Shown here in pieces: positions 19,632 to 31,526 of a stretch of DNA of 64,000 nt. The stretch is taken from contig JARGXX010000095.1 in the NCBI GenBank assembly GCA_030374765.1, positions 434,001 through 498,000 of the forward strand. Reading direction: 5' to 3'. The stretch is from Agarophyton chilense (Eukaryota > Rhodophyta > Florideophyceae > Gracilariales > Gracilariaceae). Numbering within the stretch: the stretch's first letter is position 1; every line of letters begins with the position of its first letter. Both the position numbers and the translations under genes were made by a program. Under the pieces are notes generated by a model. The model was not told the DNA's origin. It saw only the letters and a list, made by a program, of their open reading frames with translations, and did not search any database.

Positions 19632-21747
19632 ATGAGTTCCAAACACGACTTTGCGACAAAGAAACCACCGGAACGGCGAAATAGTAGAATACTACAAAAT
19701 GACGACGAACACATAATCCCAGCCATCCTCTCCGCAGAAGGTAACATTCAACCTCTCTTACTCTCGAAACCAGATCAAAGGAGAGGCACTGGTGGGCGCG
19801 CATGGGTTCGAATCCGAAACGAACGGTCGTGGTTGATCAACTACGCTCTCAGTCCTACGTTTGCTACAACAGCGTCATAGAAAAGCTTGTTCTGCATCTC
19901 GAGCAGTCTTTTCCGGTATCTCTAATATTCACTTCGAGATGTACTGGAAAGAAATTTCACAAAGTGCCGTCCTCCCCTTTCGTCGGAGATAAAAGTAGCA
20001 GCATTCCTGATGTATTCAGGAGGTGCCACCTGTGAGAAAACAGCTTTCCAACTCGGAATAGGTTGCAGTTCTGTATCTTGTGCGGTAAAAGAGGTCGTTT
20101 GTCACATTGTTAATGCATTTGGGGTTACTATACGGTTTCCGACAGAAGAACAAGAAGTAGCGAAAGCGATTCAAAAATTTTGAAAGCATCAAAGGTTTAC
20201 CGTACTGCGTTGGAGCAGTCTATGGGTGTGGAGCAAAATCCGGCGACGGGAAGTGCTCTCAAGGTGTTCGAAGCCTTGCTCCCTGGGGGAGGCAGACTCA
20301 GAGACACAGCCCTCCGTTCCACCCGTAGTGTGGGGTGTAACTCCCACGGGGGATTCCGGCAGTACCGACGGAGGTGAGGGGTAGAAACCGTTGGATCGGG
20401 AATGGGTATGGGTATCCCAAAGAATGGGGGAAAATCCGGCGAAGAGGAAAAACGGGGCGAGGGTCGGGCACTAACAGGCACCGGACCCGAGAACCAGAAA
20501 AGGGGCGAAACAACAAAAGAAACCCAATACAGGGGCGAAAACATGTCCTCGAAAGGAAACACAAAAAGCACGCAACAAGTAAGCAGAACCCCCACGGGGT
20601 ATCGTGCACGCAGGTCGTCTGAGCGGTCCCAAGGGGGTGGTTGCACGGAACCCAAACGTGGGCACTCTCCAAGTGGAGTCATGTCCCTACGCAGGCGTTG
20701 CTAACCAGAGCCCGTTCCGGGTTGTAAGGCCGAAACGATGGCGACGAAGAACCTCTAAAGGTATCGAAGACCAACCTTGGTTTCCATTTACTCTGAGCTT
20801 CTGACTGTCAGATCTCATCTCCCTAAGTAGGGCCCACTAACTAAACTCTACAGTAGTGCACACCTGCTCAGGGCCATACACGTGGAGATCCCACTGCCAG
20901 GGCCCAAAAATCCAACGTTCTAACAAATATCCGAAAATCGGTGCCAAAATTAAGCCACGTGTATCACGGGGCCAATCCAACCATGGGCCATCCGACTCTT
21001 CACGTCATAGGCGAACTCTAACCAGAAGACAGTGCCACCTCAGCACACCTTAGAGGAGGTCATACTCATAACCCTCGGAGGGTTCAATCCTCATTCTATG
21101 AGTTGCATCTTCAAGTATCCCCTAACTGGGCGTTGCTCTACAATGGGACTCACATCAAAATGTTGTTATGCCCAATGGAACAGTTTTACGAATACCGCTG
21201 TTATAAGGACTACCCCCGTGTCGTCATTTTTGCTGTTGCTACAGCAACACGGAAGTCCACTTATGCTGATATAGGTCGTCCTGGGGTTCTTGGCGACTCT
21301 ACAATTTTCTCGCCATCGTCTTTGAAGCGCAACATACTGTCTGGAAAATGGCTTGGGTAATCCATTCCAGACCTTACAATAGCTGGAGTCTCTGTTCGCT
21401 CTTTCCTAATCGGCAATTGTGCATGCACTCTGGACATGAATATGATAAAAACGGCCACGCAAAGAGAGCATCAAGCAAATTCTGTACTGAAGATTTGGGA
21501 TAGCGTCCCTAGTCACACGCGAAAACATGTGGAGTGCGCGTTCGGAATGCTCAATAATAGGTTTAATGCGTTGAAGGAGGGAGTCCGTCTCCAGCACGAG
21601 GATGATATTTCTTTTTTCTGCCTAGCGTGCATGCTATTTCACAATATGAGCTTGTACGAAAATGGAGATGAGGGAACACTGCTTCCACAAGATGGGAATT
21701 ATGGTGATGAGCTTGTAACGGCTGAAACACACGCAGGTAAGCGATAA
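19632..21747 (+). pseudogene. PIF/Harbinger DDE transposase relic, split by a solo LTR
   Basis: Plus-strand pieces before and after the LTR at 20227-21143 join into a Harbinger transposase. The first has FQLGIGCSSVSCAVKEVV and FPTEEQEVAKAI; the second has GTHIKMLLCPME, PRVVIFAVATATRKS, GRPGVLGDSTIFSPS and HVECAFGMLNNRFNAL. Removing the LTR and one copy of its target duplication makes the frame continuous through GAVYGTHI. The first catalytic Asp (GxxDGTH in the family) is Tyr, the second (GDxxY region) reads GNCAC with Asn, and the Glu of VECAFG is kept. There is an extra T in a TTTT run near 20178-20181 and a TAA at 21358-21360. The protein is therefore dead twice over. Confidence 0.8.
20227..21143 (-). 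mobile_element. Solo LTR of the gypsy family found complete at 33487-45278
   Basis: 917 bp, the reverse complement of the LTRs at 33487-34403 and 44362-45278, with identical length and only scattered mismatches. On the minus strand it begins TGTAGAGCAACGCC and ends GCTCCACA. It is flanked by ATGGG on both sides (20222-20226 and 21144-21148), a clean 5-bp target duplication, so it arose by insertion followed by LTR-LTR recombination. The frames inside (for example 20197-20682) are LTR sequence and not genes. Confidence 0.97.
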
Positions 21748-21848
21748 AGAGATGCTCTTCTTTAATACGTCACAAACAAGCTCGCCTCTTTCGCTAATGA
21801 TGCTTAAAGTCTTTCAATCAGCCTCTCGAGTACGCTCCGCATCTTTGC

Positions 21849-22522
21849 TTATTCCTCATTACCCTTCCTCATATCATCAATCAACTGAGAATGCCTTTCC
21901 CCTTTCGTTTTCAAGAAAGATTCTATCACGGCACTGTGGCTAAGTTTCACCCTTTTTCGAGAGCTCGACAAAGCAGCATCGCTTACAGCGCTAGCATCTT
22001 GGGAGCACAGCACTGCGGGTGAATCATGTCGAACTTTCTCTTTCTCTAGTTCGTGCATCTTTTCAAAGTATTCAGGGGTATTGAATAACCCTTCGTCATC
22101 GCCATCACGACCCGATTCTGATATATTTGCGATAAATGTCGTGTATTCCTGTTTCAACCGCGTAAACTTCTTCTGCCACCCTTTGGCCGTTCGTTTTACC
22201 CCGCGCTCTTCATTCGCGAGCCTTGTTGCTTCAACGAAGACGTCTTTTAGCGCCTTTTTTGTTTCTTCCGATCGCCGTATCCAGCCTTTTCCATCCTCTC
22301 GAACAAAATATTCACTGTATCATCATAATGTTGTGAGTCATTGTTCGTACGTTGGCGTATTGAAGGCGGACGCACAATTGGGGCTGGCACTGGCTGCGCC
22401 GTCGATTGAGCTAGGTCTGCGACAACGGATTCAGTTGCACATGAAGTTGTGTCGAGAACTGAGGGTCTGGAACCAAATCCTGCATTTACGGACGCCAGAA
22501 CAGCGAAAGCCGGGCATACCAT
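21849..22522 (-). pseudogene. Myb/SANT-like second gene of the Harbinger element
   Basis: On the strand opposite the transposase and convergent with it, as is usual for the second Harbinger gene. A frame read through about 22310-21849 holds KGWIRRSEETKKALKDVF, AKGWQKKFTRLKQEY and a charged helical tail (EYFEKMHELEKEKVRHD), which fits a trihelix/Myb-like DNA-binding domain. The upstream Pro/Ser/Gln-rich stretch (22522 to about 22310) is in another frame, so one frameshift or an intron lies near 22300. The product normally escorts the transposase to the element ends. Confidence 0.6.
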
Positions 22523-22675
22523 TGTGGTCTACTTGGGACATGGTCTCGATGTAGGAAATGGTGAGCCAGAAACTGTTTGAGAAAGACAGTGCGGCTGACA
22601 AAACTGGTTGTAATACGAGTTTATATAATTGTCGCTTGCGTTTGAAGCACCAAAGTATGGAACAAAAGCGACCGC

Positions 22676-23060
22676 TTGGCTTTGTGGCGGGTTTGCTTTT
22701 TTGGAACTTTGGGAGGAAGGTGTTTGTGTTTCGTGATCTTTCGAAGTCTACGGAGCACTTTTACACGGTACAGGGGAAGACCTGTAGTGGGTACAGCATT
22801 GGAAAATGTCCAGTGGACAGATCATGACTTTTTACTGTCCTCTAGCTGCGACGGGTACATCAATGTGTAGAAAGGGCCTCAAATGATGCAAAACGGGAAG
22901 AAGAGGGTCCTTTTCAGTTGGTGAGCTTTCGCGCAATTACGAGAAATATTAAAATCTATGATTATGGCACCTACGGGGGCCCTCTAATATCAGATCATAT
23001 GGCCTGCCAGGCATATAAGGCCGATGTAGACCGTTACAGTATCCTACGAAAATTCAAGTG
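22676..23060 (+). pseudogene. Possible piggyBac-type transposase fragment
   Basis: Two frames in succession: VQWTDHDFLLSSSCDGYINV, then after a frame change VSFRAITRNIKIYDYGTYGG followed by SDHMACQAYKADVDRYSIL. The second recalls the YNxxMGGVDxxD block of piggyBac transposases and the first recalls the WxDxxxVxxLS block that precedes it. Short, frameshifted and stop-containing. The resemblance is by eye only. Confidence 0.35.
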
Positions 23061-25490
23061 ACCATCAAGACCCCTCCAATTTTTTGTTCATCTACGAGTT
23101 CTTTTTTCATCATATTTGTGGAATCTGTGTAATGTTTGAGATGTTATGAAGCTTTTTCGACATGATTAAATCAGTTTAATTTCAATTTGGTGTGCTATAT
23201 GTTCTTTTCAGCCTATTTATCAGCACACTTCTGAATCAACTTATTTAAAAAGCCTAAATGCCCACAAACAACTTCTTTATTGGTGTCCTTCTTTTAAATG
23301 ATTTCGTATGTCGAATGAGACCTTTTTATACGGTTTACCAGTGTGCTGGGGTAAACAAATCTCTCTTTTTCTTTAATAATAAACCCCAAGCCACTGCTGT
23401 TGCGATTAGCTTCCAAGTTATAACACAGAACCTACTTTGATGCCCAAATTATGTATTGGTAATAAAATTTTGTACTGATAGTCGCCACGGCACCAGATGT
23501 GTCCCATATTGCCGCAGATTTGAAAATCTCTTCACTGGCAACGAATGCTCTTTTAGAGTCATTATTATTCGAAATGATGTTTCAATGCGCCTATTTGCAG
23601 AATTCACAACTTGTCGTCAGCATGGTTTTACAACGTATTGCGTAAATACACAAGTTGACTATCCGACCTGTAAAAGCTTAGATTTGCTGTATTTTTGTAA
23701 TGTCTTGCCTTGGTACAACTTCTACACATTTTCAGTCGTGTTTTTTACTATTCTTTTATCGACCTATCCTTGTGAATTAAAACTTTTGTAAAGGCATTTT
23801 TTCCGCTTGCGCTTGGTTATAAATATTACCACTACTAGGAAGCATCATTTCCCAACAGACTGGTCGTGCGCACCAATTGTACAGGTGGACACCAAGCACT
23901 ACTGGATATTTCATATTTTTTGTCGGCATTATTTCTATCGAAGTAAGGAGTTTACTATAGTATTCTATACTATATATTGGCTCGCCCATCTTGCTTTGCC
24001 GGTTAGAAAAACTTTCCCAACTGGTTTTGTCGCTCTAAGCCTTTCTCGCTTCTTGGTGCGATTACTCTCTTTGGAGATAGGGCTGCGCTACCCATGGTAA
24101 GCTTAATCACTTCGAATTTTTTAGACAACTACTACTGTCTTTGACATTTGTTATTTATTACTTATCGTATTCTCGCCCATTTTAAAGGTTGTTTCTAGTT
24201 CATTTCCTTTGGCTTCCGTGCCTTACAAACCGTTCGTCCTATTAGTTGACCTTTTCTTTCTTTCGTTCACTCTCGAAGCTGAATATCTTTTTCGCACTAA
24301 TACTCTTAAACCCAGTCTCTTCCATTAACTCCCTCCACTTGTCGTGCCGGCTTGTTCAGGACTTACACGTCAACTTTTTTGTGCATTCTCGTAGTGACTC
24401 CACTGCTGTGCTATCTATTAGAAAGGAAAATATCGAGCGTCTTCGTGGTGCTCTGTCTCCTAGTTTTCCACTACAACGTTTTCTCTCCATTTAGAAATAA
24501 TTATATCTATCCTTGGTTTTTAGTGTAGAAGGTGGTCCTCACATTTGGATGTCTGTTCTCTTTTGAGATTCGTTCTTTATTTTTTTTGGTTTGATAGCTC
24601 TTCGTCGAAGTACTTGGTTTACCCGAACACCGGTGGGACTATAATGTCTCACGAAGGCCGTCGGATGCCGAACACACCTAAACTTGGAGCCGTTCCGTCC
24701 TCGACGTGAGTATTACCGTGAATGTCCGTTCTCAGAAGTGGTTACTCAATGGCCTCCACCCAAAATTAACCCCCAATTATAAGTAAGGGACAGAGCTCTT
24801 CCAAGAGTCGAAATCAACCTCCGAATGCGTAGAATGAGGGACCCATTACTGGTGAAGAGCCGGATGCTGTCGTCGACTCCCAGGTCCTCGCAGATTCCAT
24901 GACGCCTCACGAGAGAGAATTTTATCATGATGATGATGTGGACATGCAAAATCAGTTTTCTGATCTGCGAAAAGCTCCTAATGCCCTCGTGGATGAGTAA
25001 AGAGTCATGCTCGTCAGGTTCGATACTGTAGCATTCGAGATGTATATTGATTCGAATGACCGAGAATCATCGGAGTCTATATACGGCATTCAAATTATAT
25101 TATTGGTTCTGTACTCAGTAATGAGATGTTATGAGAAGAAAACTTTAGAAACTTTTTGGAAATGAGGATCAATTTAATAGCATTTGACTACGGTAACGCT
25201 TGCACGGTGTGGCCACCAAATAATCAATTCGTTTAGTTTAGAATCCGTGAACTGAAGTTTGAACCAACTTCGCGGAATCTGCCGTGTCAGACGCCATTCC
25301 GAACCGGATCTAACCGTTCGTTCAGCTCATCGGATACCCGATGTATTGGTGAAGATTTGAGAATCATTCTTGTTTGTTTTCTATTCGTAGATGATTTCGT
25401 ATCGAATTCGATATATATTGTTCTCATTGTTTTGATATTATTGCGTTGTCCGTCCGCATTGCTGGTGAGCTAAATTCCCAGTTATAATTC
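23061..25490. other. AT-rich stretch without recognisable genes
   Basis: About 2.4 kb, clearly richer in A and T than the flanks, with only short frames on both strands. A perfect 14-bp palindrome TATCGAATTCGATA lies near 25400. It may be old transposon DNA or a long non-coding insert. Confidence 0.45.
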
Positions 25491-25494
25491 AGCC

Positions 25495-25640
25495 ATCATG
25501 AATACAAGAAGCCGCTATGGTACGGATAAATGTAAAGCAGCAACGATAACAGTTGATTTCTGTAAGCCGCCAGGGCCTCAGGTATCTTACAGACGCCACG
25601 TGAACTGGTCGAACTCAGCTGGAAAGCCTCGAATGGACGA
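25495..25640 (-). pseudogene. Copia integrase fragment
   Basis: DNA similarity to 55289-55377. Read on the minus strand both give the same peptide block: RGVCKIPEALAAYRNQLLSL here, CVVCKRPQGPVAYRAQPLSS there, which in the second place runs straight into the copia integrase core. A plus-strand frame over the same bases (25498-25785) looks open but is judged to be its shadow. Confidence 0.5.
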
Positions 25641-26199
25641 ATTGCCCAGTTGCCCCTTCAATTTGGATATGACTGGAAGAGTTTTTTTTGGGTCGTGGTG
25701 TTGTGTTGATTCAGCAGACGGCGTCTTGATGTCGATAGAGATTGTTGAAGAACTTACATTTTGCACCACAAGAATACCGAAGTAAGTCGTAGAAGAATAC
25801 AAATTCACAAACCCAATTAAATTGGTGGAAGTGAGGAGAGATGAGGGTAGACGGTGGTGTCTACCAACATAGAGAGGTAAAGGCAGGATGATTGATGGAT
25901 GAGTTTGAATGTGATGGGAAAAATATGAAAGGTGAGAGGAGTAGCCTCCTTATATAGACTACATAAAATGTAAGGTAGAAGACCATGATAATGCCTTATG
26001 AATAAATCCATGTAGCATTTGCAATGATAGCATTTCATGTAAGGAGAATGAAATGCTTGCAAGTTCCTTACATTCTAATGATAGGGAGATAATAATCATA
26101 GCAATGCATGCCAGCATAAAAATGACAATACATGAAATACTAGCATGCATTGTCATGTGGGTTCCATAACAAGTGGGGATCCACGACAACCAATTTAGC
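25641..26199. other. Unassigned, AT-rich
   Basis: Short frames only. May contain the 3' non-coding part or LTR of the minus-strand gypsy relic that follows. Confidence 0.35.
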
Positions 26200-27444
26200 A
26201 AAGCTTAAGCCCTTGTTCTTGGGCGGTACTTCCACTTTTGAAATTTTGCATCCGTCCATGTCAAAGTACACCATACGGGTGAGGCGCGGAAAATCGACAG
26301 TGGTGAACACCGCTCCAAAACCGCTCACTCTCGCGGCTTTGTTGATGAGCAGGTGAGATAGTAGTCCTGAAAATGCCGCAGGAGCGTTTGCTCATCCGAA
26401 ACACAACACTCTCCAGTCAACGGACCTGAATCTCGTCCCTATAGCTGTCTTATGACAATCTTCATCTCTCAGCCTCATTTGATGGCATCCTCATACGAGG
26501 TCAAGCTGAGAAACACATTTGCACCAGAAACTTGATCGATTGTCTCATCAATTAGAAAAATTGGGCTGGAGTCCGGAACTGTGATTTTGTTTAGAGCCCT
26601 GTATTCACACACCATTCACAAGTCTCCACCTTTTTTCTTTATAAAAAACTGGAGCTCTAAATGGGGAAGAAGAAGGACGCAATAATCCCCTGTCCAAGTA
26701 CTTCTGTAGTTGAGTCTTCAGTTCTTTCAACTCGTCCGGAAAGAGACGAATCACGGGTCGTACAGGCGGTTTCTCCCCCGGCTTTAGGTGAATTTCAAAA
26801 CCCATTTCACGTGGAGAATGTAGTTCTTGAGGAAGTTCATTCCTGAAGACCTGTGAAAACTCTCCAAGCAGTCCCTGTAGCTCCACGGCACACTTTGTGT
26901 TCGCGAACTTGGGTTCATCCTTCTTCATTAGTCTTTCCATAAACAATTCACAATCTCCTTTCTCTAGTACGCTGGGCAGTCTTCTGAAAGACATCTTCTT
27001 AATACTGTTGCTTTCTTTACGCTCGGAGGCTTTAGACACTGGTAAGACATTGAACGAGGTCTCATCATCTTTGGAGATCACAAATTCTCTTGTTTTCAAA
27101 TTAATTTCTGGATTGCTTTTCTTTAACCAAGACAGCCCACAAATAAACAGCGGAGTGTCTTCTTCTTCGGCTTCCATGTTCATTATGTAGATTTCTTCTT
27201 CGGAGAGATATCCATTTAAGTTCAGCACTGCCTTCGCCTTTCCTAGTACTGTCCTTCTTGACCCATCTCCCAGTTCCACTTCAACATTATTCAATTCTTG
27301 CTTCGCAAGTCCCATTTTACGTGCTTCCTTTGACGACATAAAATTGTGCGTGGCAAATGAGTCTACCACCGATAGTACCGGATGTCCTTTCAAATGTACG
27401 TTGTACATCCAGGTTATGTCTTCTGCAACCTTAATTGCAGACAA
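26200..27444 (-). pseudogene. Ty3/gypsy protease and reverse transcriptase relic
   Basis: The longest piece (27444-26605) starts in the retropepsin: VVDSFATHNFMS, where the active site DSGAT has become DSFAT, so the catalytic Gly is lost. It continues through the linker to the first RT block (PVRPVIRLFPDELKELK, GLLRPSSSPF, KEKRWR). Beyond a stop at 26605 RT goes on in other frames: CEYRALNKITVPDSSPIF, GCHQMRLRDEDCHKTAIGT and, after a stop, ANAPAAF. The YxDD region and everything after it are missing; similarity ends near 26330. This family differs from the two chromoviruses. Confidence 0.8.
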
Positions 27445-27494
27445 ACGAGGCAGTTCCTCTACCTTTGAACTAGCCGCACCCTCATGCGGAGAAG

Positions 27495-28500
27495 CTAGTT
27501 TTTTGAAACCGGTTTATCAGCGTTTTGGTTTTCATCCATACGACATGGATGGTTGGGATCGTCCCAACCCTTCTTACCACACTTAAAACATCTGTTGTTC
27601 TTCTGATATAACCATACTTCTCTTTTCTTCACTGGACCCAAACTCACCGCATTGTGATCCTTACCGTTATCTTTGGCATTTTGACCCGTCGGCACTCTTT
27701 GCGTCGTCGCTTTTATTATCTGCGCTCTCACTCTTCTGTGCGGCAACAAATTTCATGGACAACTCCAATGTACTTGTATAATTGTATGCCGGCTGTATGC
27801 AATATACTCCTTGATCATCTACAGGCTGTGAATCCGGAAACTTTTCGGCAAACTTAGCCTTATATGTCTTTTTCAAACTGTTGAAGAAATAAATGTAAGC
27901 TTCAGATGCGGCTGTTCCACAAGAGAAACTAAATCTTCAAACTTAGAAATGTGCTCATCTAGAGACCTTGATTCCTTCATGCGAATCTTCATAAGCTTCA
28001 CTCTTGCAGTTGCTACCTCATTAGCAGGAATGAATTCCCTAAACATTGCCTTTCGAAATGCCTCAATTGTTGTCGGTTTTTTCTTTTCTTTCTCCAGTTG
28101 CAGCATTCAAGATGCAGCTCTGTCTTGGAGATGGAATTTGGCAAGTTGTAAGAGCTTTCCTTCTGAACAAGCACAAAGCATTTCGTACTTCTCTATACCA
28201 TAAAAGAAACTTTTCACCTTCTCTGAATTGCGATCGGGTAATCCACCTTTAAACATTTGAATCTTAGGAGCCTTGAATGATCCCGGGGATGAACCGCTTG
28301 CCTGCGTTCCGTTGTTATTGCTTTGAATTACGTTGTTATTATTCTCAACCTGATTTTGCAACACCTGAATCAATGCTGCCTGTTGTTGCACTGTCTGCTG
28401 AAGTTGTTAAATTTGTTGTGGCAGTAAATTCTGACCAGGTTCATCCGCAGAACTGCTAGTGATACTTTCCTGAGCAGGTACATTTTTAGTTGAACGACGC
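27495..28500 (-). pseudogene. Gag relic of the minus-strand gypsy element
   Basis: Successive minus-strand frames (28391-28107, 28106-27873, 27876-27667, 27749-27495) make a Gag: Gln/Asn-rich start, PKIQMFKGGLPDRNSEKVKSF, FRKAMFREFIP and LDEHISKFEDLV of the retrotransposon Gag domain, and a zinc knuckle CFKCGKKGWDDPNHPC. At least two frameshifts separate them. It lies directly upstream of the protease relic in the right order. Confidence 0.75.
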
Positions 28501-30525
28501 ATTGTGTCTTTTTGTAACGGCCTATGATGATTCCGCGAATGCTACCAAATGTAATATAGTGTGGAGGCTAGGTCCAAACAGTCAATAACAATGTTTACAC
28601 AGATACTGTGACCTTAACCTCTAACAGGCTTCAATCTGAATCAACACTAGATGAGTGTTAGTTCTTATACAGCTTCAACTTGCAATTCTTGCGAGAGCGA
28701 TTCATACTCAAATTGCGCCACGGTCCTTCATGGCACCCGTTGGTGTCATGTATGTTAACTGGCGACCGCTAACGACTTCAATGTGCTCTATTACAGTTGT
28801 TCTCTTTCGAGTGTAGTTTATTGGTTAATGTTGTAGTTGATAATAAAAATAGATGTTTTCTATCTCTTTGAAGGAGCAGATTACATTCTTACATACTGCT
28901 CAATTTGACCCAGCATTATCTGGCTATCAGATTATAATGTATTAACTGGTCAAACTACACGTATGAGTTACCTCAAAGAGAACACGCCGATTCAGTTGTG
29001 AATTGGCACTGCTGTTACTTGTCAACCCAGAATAACCGTACCGCTAGGTAGACCACTACTACTTATTTGACAGAAAGCTCTAAAACAGCAATGAAAATGC
29101 TTACATTCGGCAACCACCTCTCCATAGTCGACAATTATCGACACCAACCGTTCATTAGCCTCCAAATCAAGGTTACAAATGTTAGAGTGGATTGTGCACT
29201 TTGGTTCCAGTGGACGAGCCCTTAGAGGGCTCGGGGGCTCGTTCTCAGCACCTTTTATGTAGTTTATAGTTCCCCTTTGGAAAAACTGTTCTGTCGTATG
29301 TAACTATATACCTATTAAGTAGCATCTATAGTCTATTAACTGTCTACTGGCTAAGTACGACCGTGAACAATTTCTGAAGAGATGAAATTATGTATTCGTA
29401 ACTAACAACAAACGGCAATTTTATGGCGCCAACTTCCGAGAAGAACGACATCGCCCATGGAAACTATTTCGGCTGAGTATATGGAGTGAGTAGATTGCAA
29501 AGCGTCTCCGTCCGTACTGTCGGTTGCGATGGGTACGGTCCTACTTGCCATAGGGGATAAAGCGCTTAACTCCCCCAGGGGGGATTTAAGCTTCTGAGAC
29601 ACAGAGTACAGTCCTACTTAAGCCTCCTCGACATCTTCACTTTAAGTAAGTGGGGGCATTGAAGTTTCAACCTTTCACACACTTAGAGACAAAAATTGCC
29701 CACATTCAGATAAAATGTACTCAACACCATTAAACCATCCGCCAGGAATTGTAGTATCAAGTTCTTCTCTGGGTTCTTTAAGCCCTATATTCTCCATGGG
29801 AGATATTTGGTATTAAATCCCCCATCGGTTGTTTAGCCCATATATATTGTCGTTTCTTAACACGCAAGATATCTATTTAGATAATTCAGAAGGTATACAA
29901 AAGCAATTTGTTACATGCAATCAATAGTATTGCAACGCACTCTTGCTACGTATTTTGGTGGTAGATTTTCATATGACCTGAGGAGAGGACCGCATTAGAG
30001 TACTACATAAAGGATCAACGTCCAGCTAGAACGTTGGAATCATTATCAACAACATCAACTACATCATTACAGTTTAATAAACTACACTTGAGAAAGAACA
30101 GCCGTGTCCACAGCTCCGAGGGAGCCGTCGTCACACCCAGCACGCAGCCTTTAGGAGGCCGCCTTTGCTACGTTGGACTTTCTGCGGCTCAGTGTTACTG
30201 AGGGCTGGCACGTGTGGAATCTTTCAACACCGACCAGCGCATTCGCACCTACTTTCATTCTCGAAACTTGACGGACTGAATGCCGGACGTCACAGATCGG
30301 TGCTCGCCCTTCACCGTCAGCCATCGCCATTATGCGGGCAGTGCGAAGCTCCCAGAACCATTTTCGTTTCGTATAGTTTTCTGGAGTTTCCAAATCATAA
30401 TTGGAAATGATTTCAAAAGTCTCTCATGTTTTCCAAATTGGCACGTAGAACAATACGATTTCCAAACATTGGACTACATGCACTATCATACATGAAGGAG
30501 AGATCTCGTTGAGTGAGGTACCAAG
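28501..30525. other. Non-coding stretch with LTR-like ends in inverted orientation
   Basis: About 2 kb without a credible gene. The segment 28790-28860 and the reverse complement of 30030-30100 share an ATCAACTACAACATTA..AATAAACTACACT..GAAAGAGAAC-like block, which suggests LTR or terminal pieces of one family in opposite orientation. A primer-site-like TGGCGACCG follows at 28762. Frames at 29402-29602 and 30151-30410 are not supported. Confidence 0.4.
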
Positions 30526-30602
30526 ATGCGAAGGGTATCAGCGGTGAGCACACGTGCCGCACAGCTTTTCACGTGTGCACCACGTGCAACACGCGTTGTG
30601 CG
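30526..30602 (+). other. Possible first exon of a host gene interrupted by the copia insertion
   Basis: An ATG at 30526 opens a frame of 25 codons rich in Arg, Ala, Ser, Thr and without acidic residues (MRRVSAVSTRAAQLF...), the composition of a mitochondrial presequence, ending exactly where the copia element sits. Beyond the element the frame would continue only 11 codons from 46969 to a TGA. This may be coincidence. Confidence 0.25.
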
Positions 30603-30692
30603 TGTCAAACAGCATTACAGTCACAACAGTACTAATGCAGTAGACGACGACGAGATCAAAGTAAAGAGAACGGTCAGTGCCTTCCACTCACA
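30603..30692 (+). repeat. 5' LTR of the copia element (90 bp)
   Basis: Matches 46874-46963 with three or fewer mismatches by eye. TG...CA ends. Short for an LTR. Confidence 0.93.
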
Positions 30693-30830
30693 GGTAATGC
30701 ATACGCTAACCTGAACCCCAACCCCAACATCCCATTTTCCCTCAAAACGGATCCACCAAACCTCCGTCTCGCCCGCCGACTCGGGCGCGACCTCCGACAA
30801 GACCCCGATATCCAAACCCTATACAACAAC

Positions 30831-31523
30831 GTGCTTACCACCGCCAACGACTCACACACACCACAGGACACCACTCAGCACCACAGCACACCACCACCCC
30901 ACTCCACAACTGCAATATCACACCGAACCTCCTCCACTACCATGGACACCAACAAAACACATAAACTCCCCACTCTCGATACGGCAAACTACGCGCCATG
31001 GTACCTGGCGGTAGACACGTACGCCGCCACCATCGAACCCACCGATCACCTGGAAGGCAACCCCCCACTCCCACAGAACTCAGAGGAACTCAAGCTACAC
31101 AACACGAAGGAGAACAAAATACGCTCCGCAGTACTAAGCAGCGTACCCAATGACATACTCGGCTTCCTTATTGTTCCCCTAGAGAAACTCACACCCCACG
31201 ATCTAGTGACCAAAATTGTGGCACACATCAACAAGTCGACGAAAGACGGCCATCAATTTCTGAAGACCGAAGCGTAAAGCATTATTTATACAACAGACAC
31301 GACAATAGATACATTTCTCGCTTCTCACATGGCCGTCCGCCATAAAATGGGTGCAGCTCGTTATCCCAACATTACGGACGAAGAGACAACCGTAGACTTC
31401 ATGATCGCGGAACTCCGCACCAACGCATCCTTCACCCCCATCCTTGGACCTATACTTGCCAGCAAACCCACCACTATCGGCAACTTCACGCGCATATTCA
31501 AGTCCCTCAACACACTATATTAA
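30831..31523 (+). pseudogene. Copia Gag
   Basis: One frame with a TAA at 31275-31277 and a TAA at 31521-31523; the likely start is MDTNKTHKLPTL at 30942, since the Thr/His-rich run before it is poor Gag sequence. It has the copia Gag pattern: LDTANYAPWYLAVDTYAA, then helical sections ending MIAELRTN. The downstream pol frame (31527) is in the same phase, so Gag and Pol were probably one polyprotein, as is usual in copia, and the two TAAs are nonsense mutations. Confidence 0.75.
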
Positions 31524-31526
31524 CCC

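Noticed and set aside
19805..19816. tRNA-like B box GGTTCGAATCC
   Set aside because: The flanks cannot form a T-stem and no acceptor or anticodon arm is present.
20197..20682. Open frames of 100-190 codons inside the 917-bp LTR (also 33855-34421 and 44730-45290)
   Set aside because: They are the same LTR sequence in three copies, run in several phases on both strands, and extend past the LTR border in each place with different ends. No coding pattern.
25498..25785. Plus-strand 95-codon frame with CKPPGPQVSYRRH, also seen at 55300
   Set aside because: The minus-strand reading of the same bases at 55289-55377 runs directly into the copia integrase, so the plus-strand peptide is a shadow.
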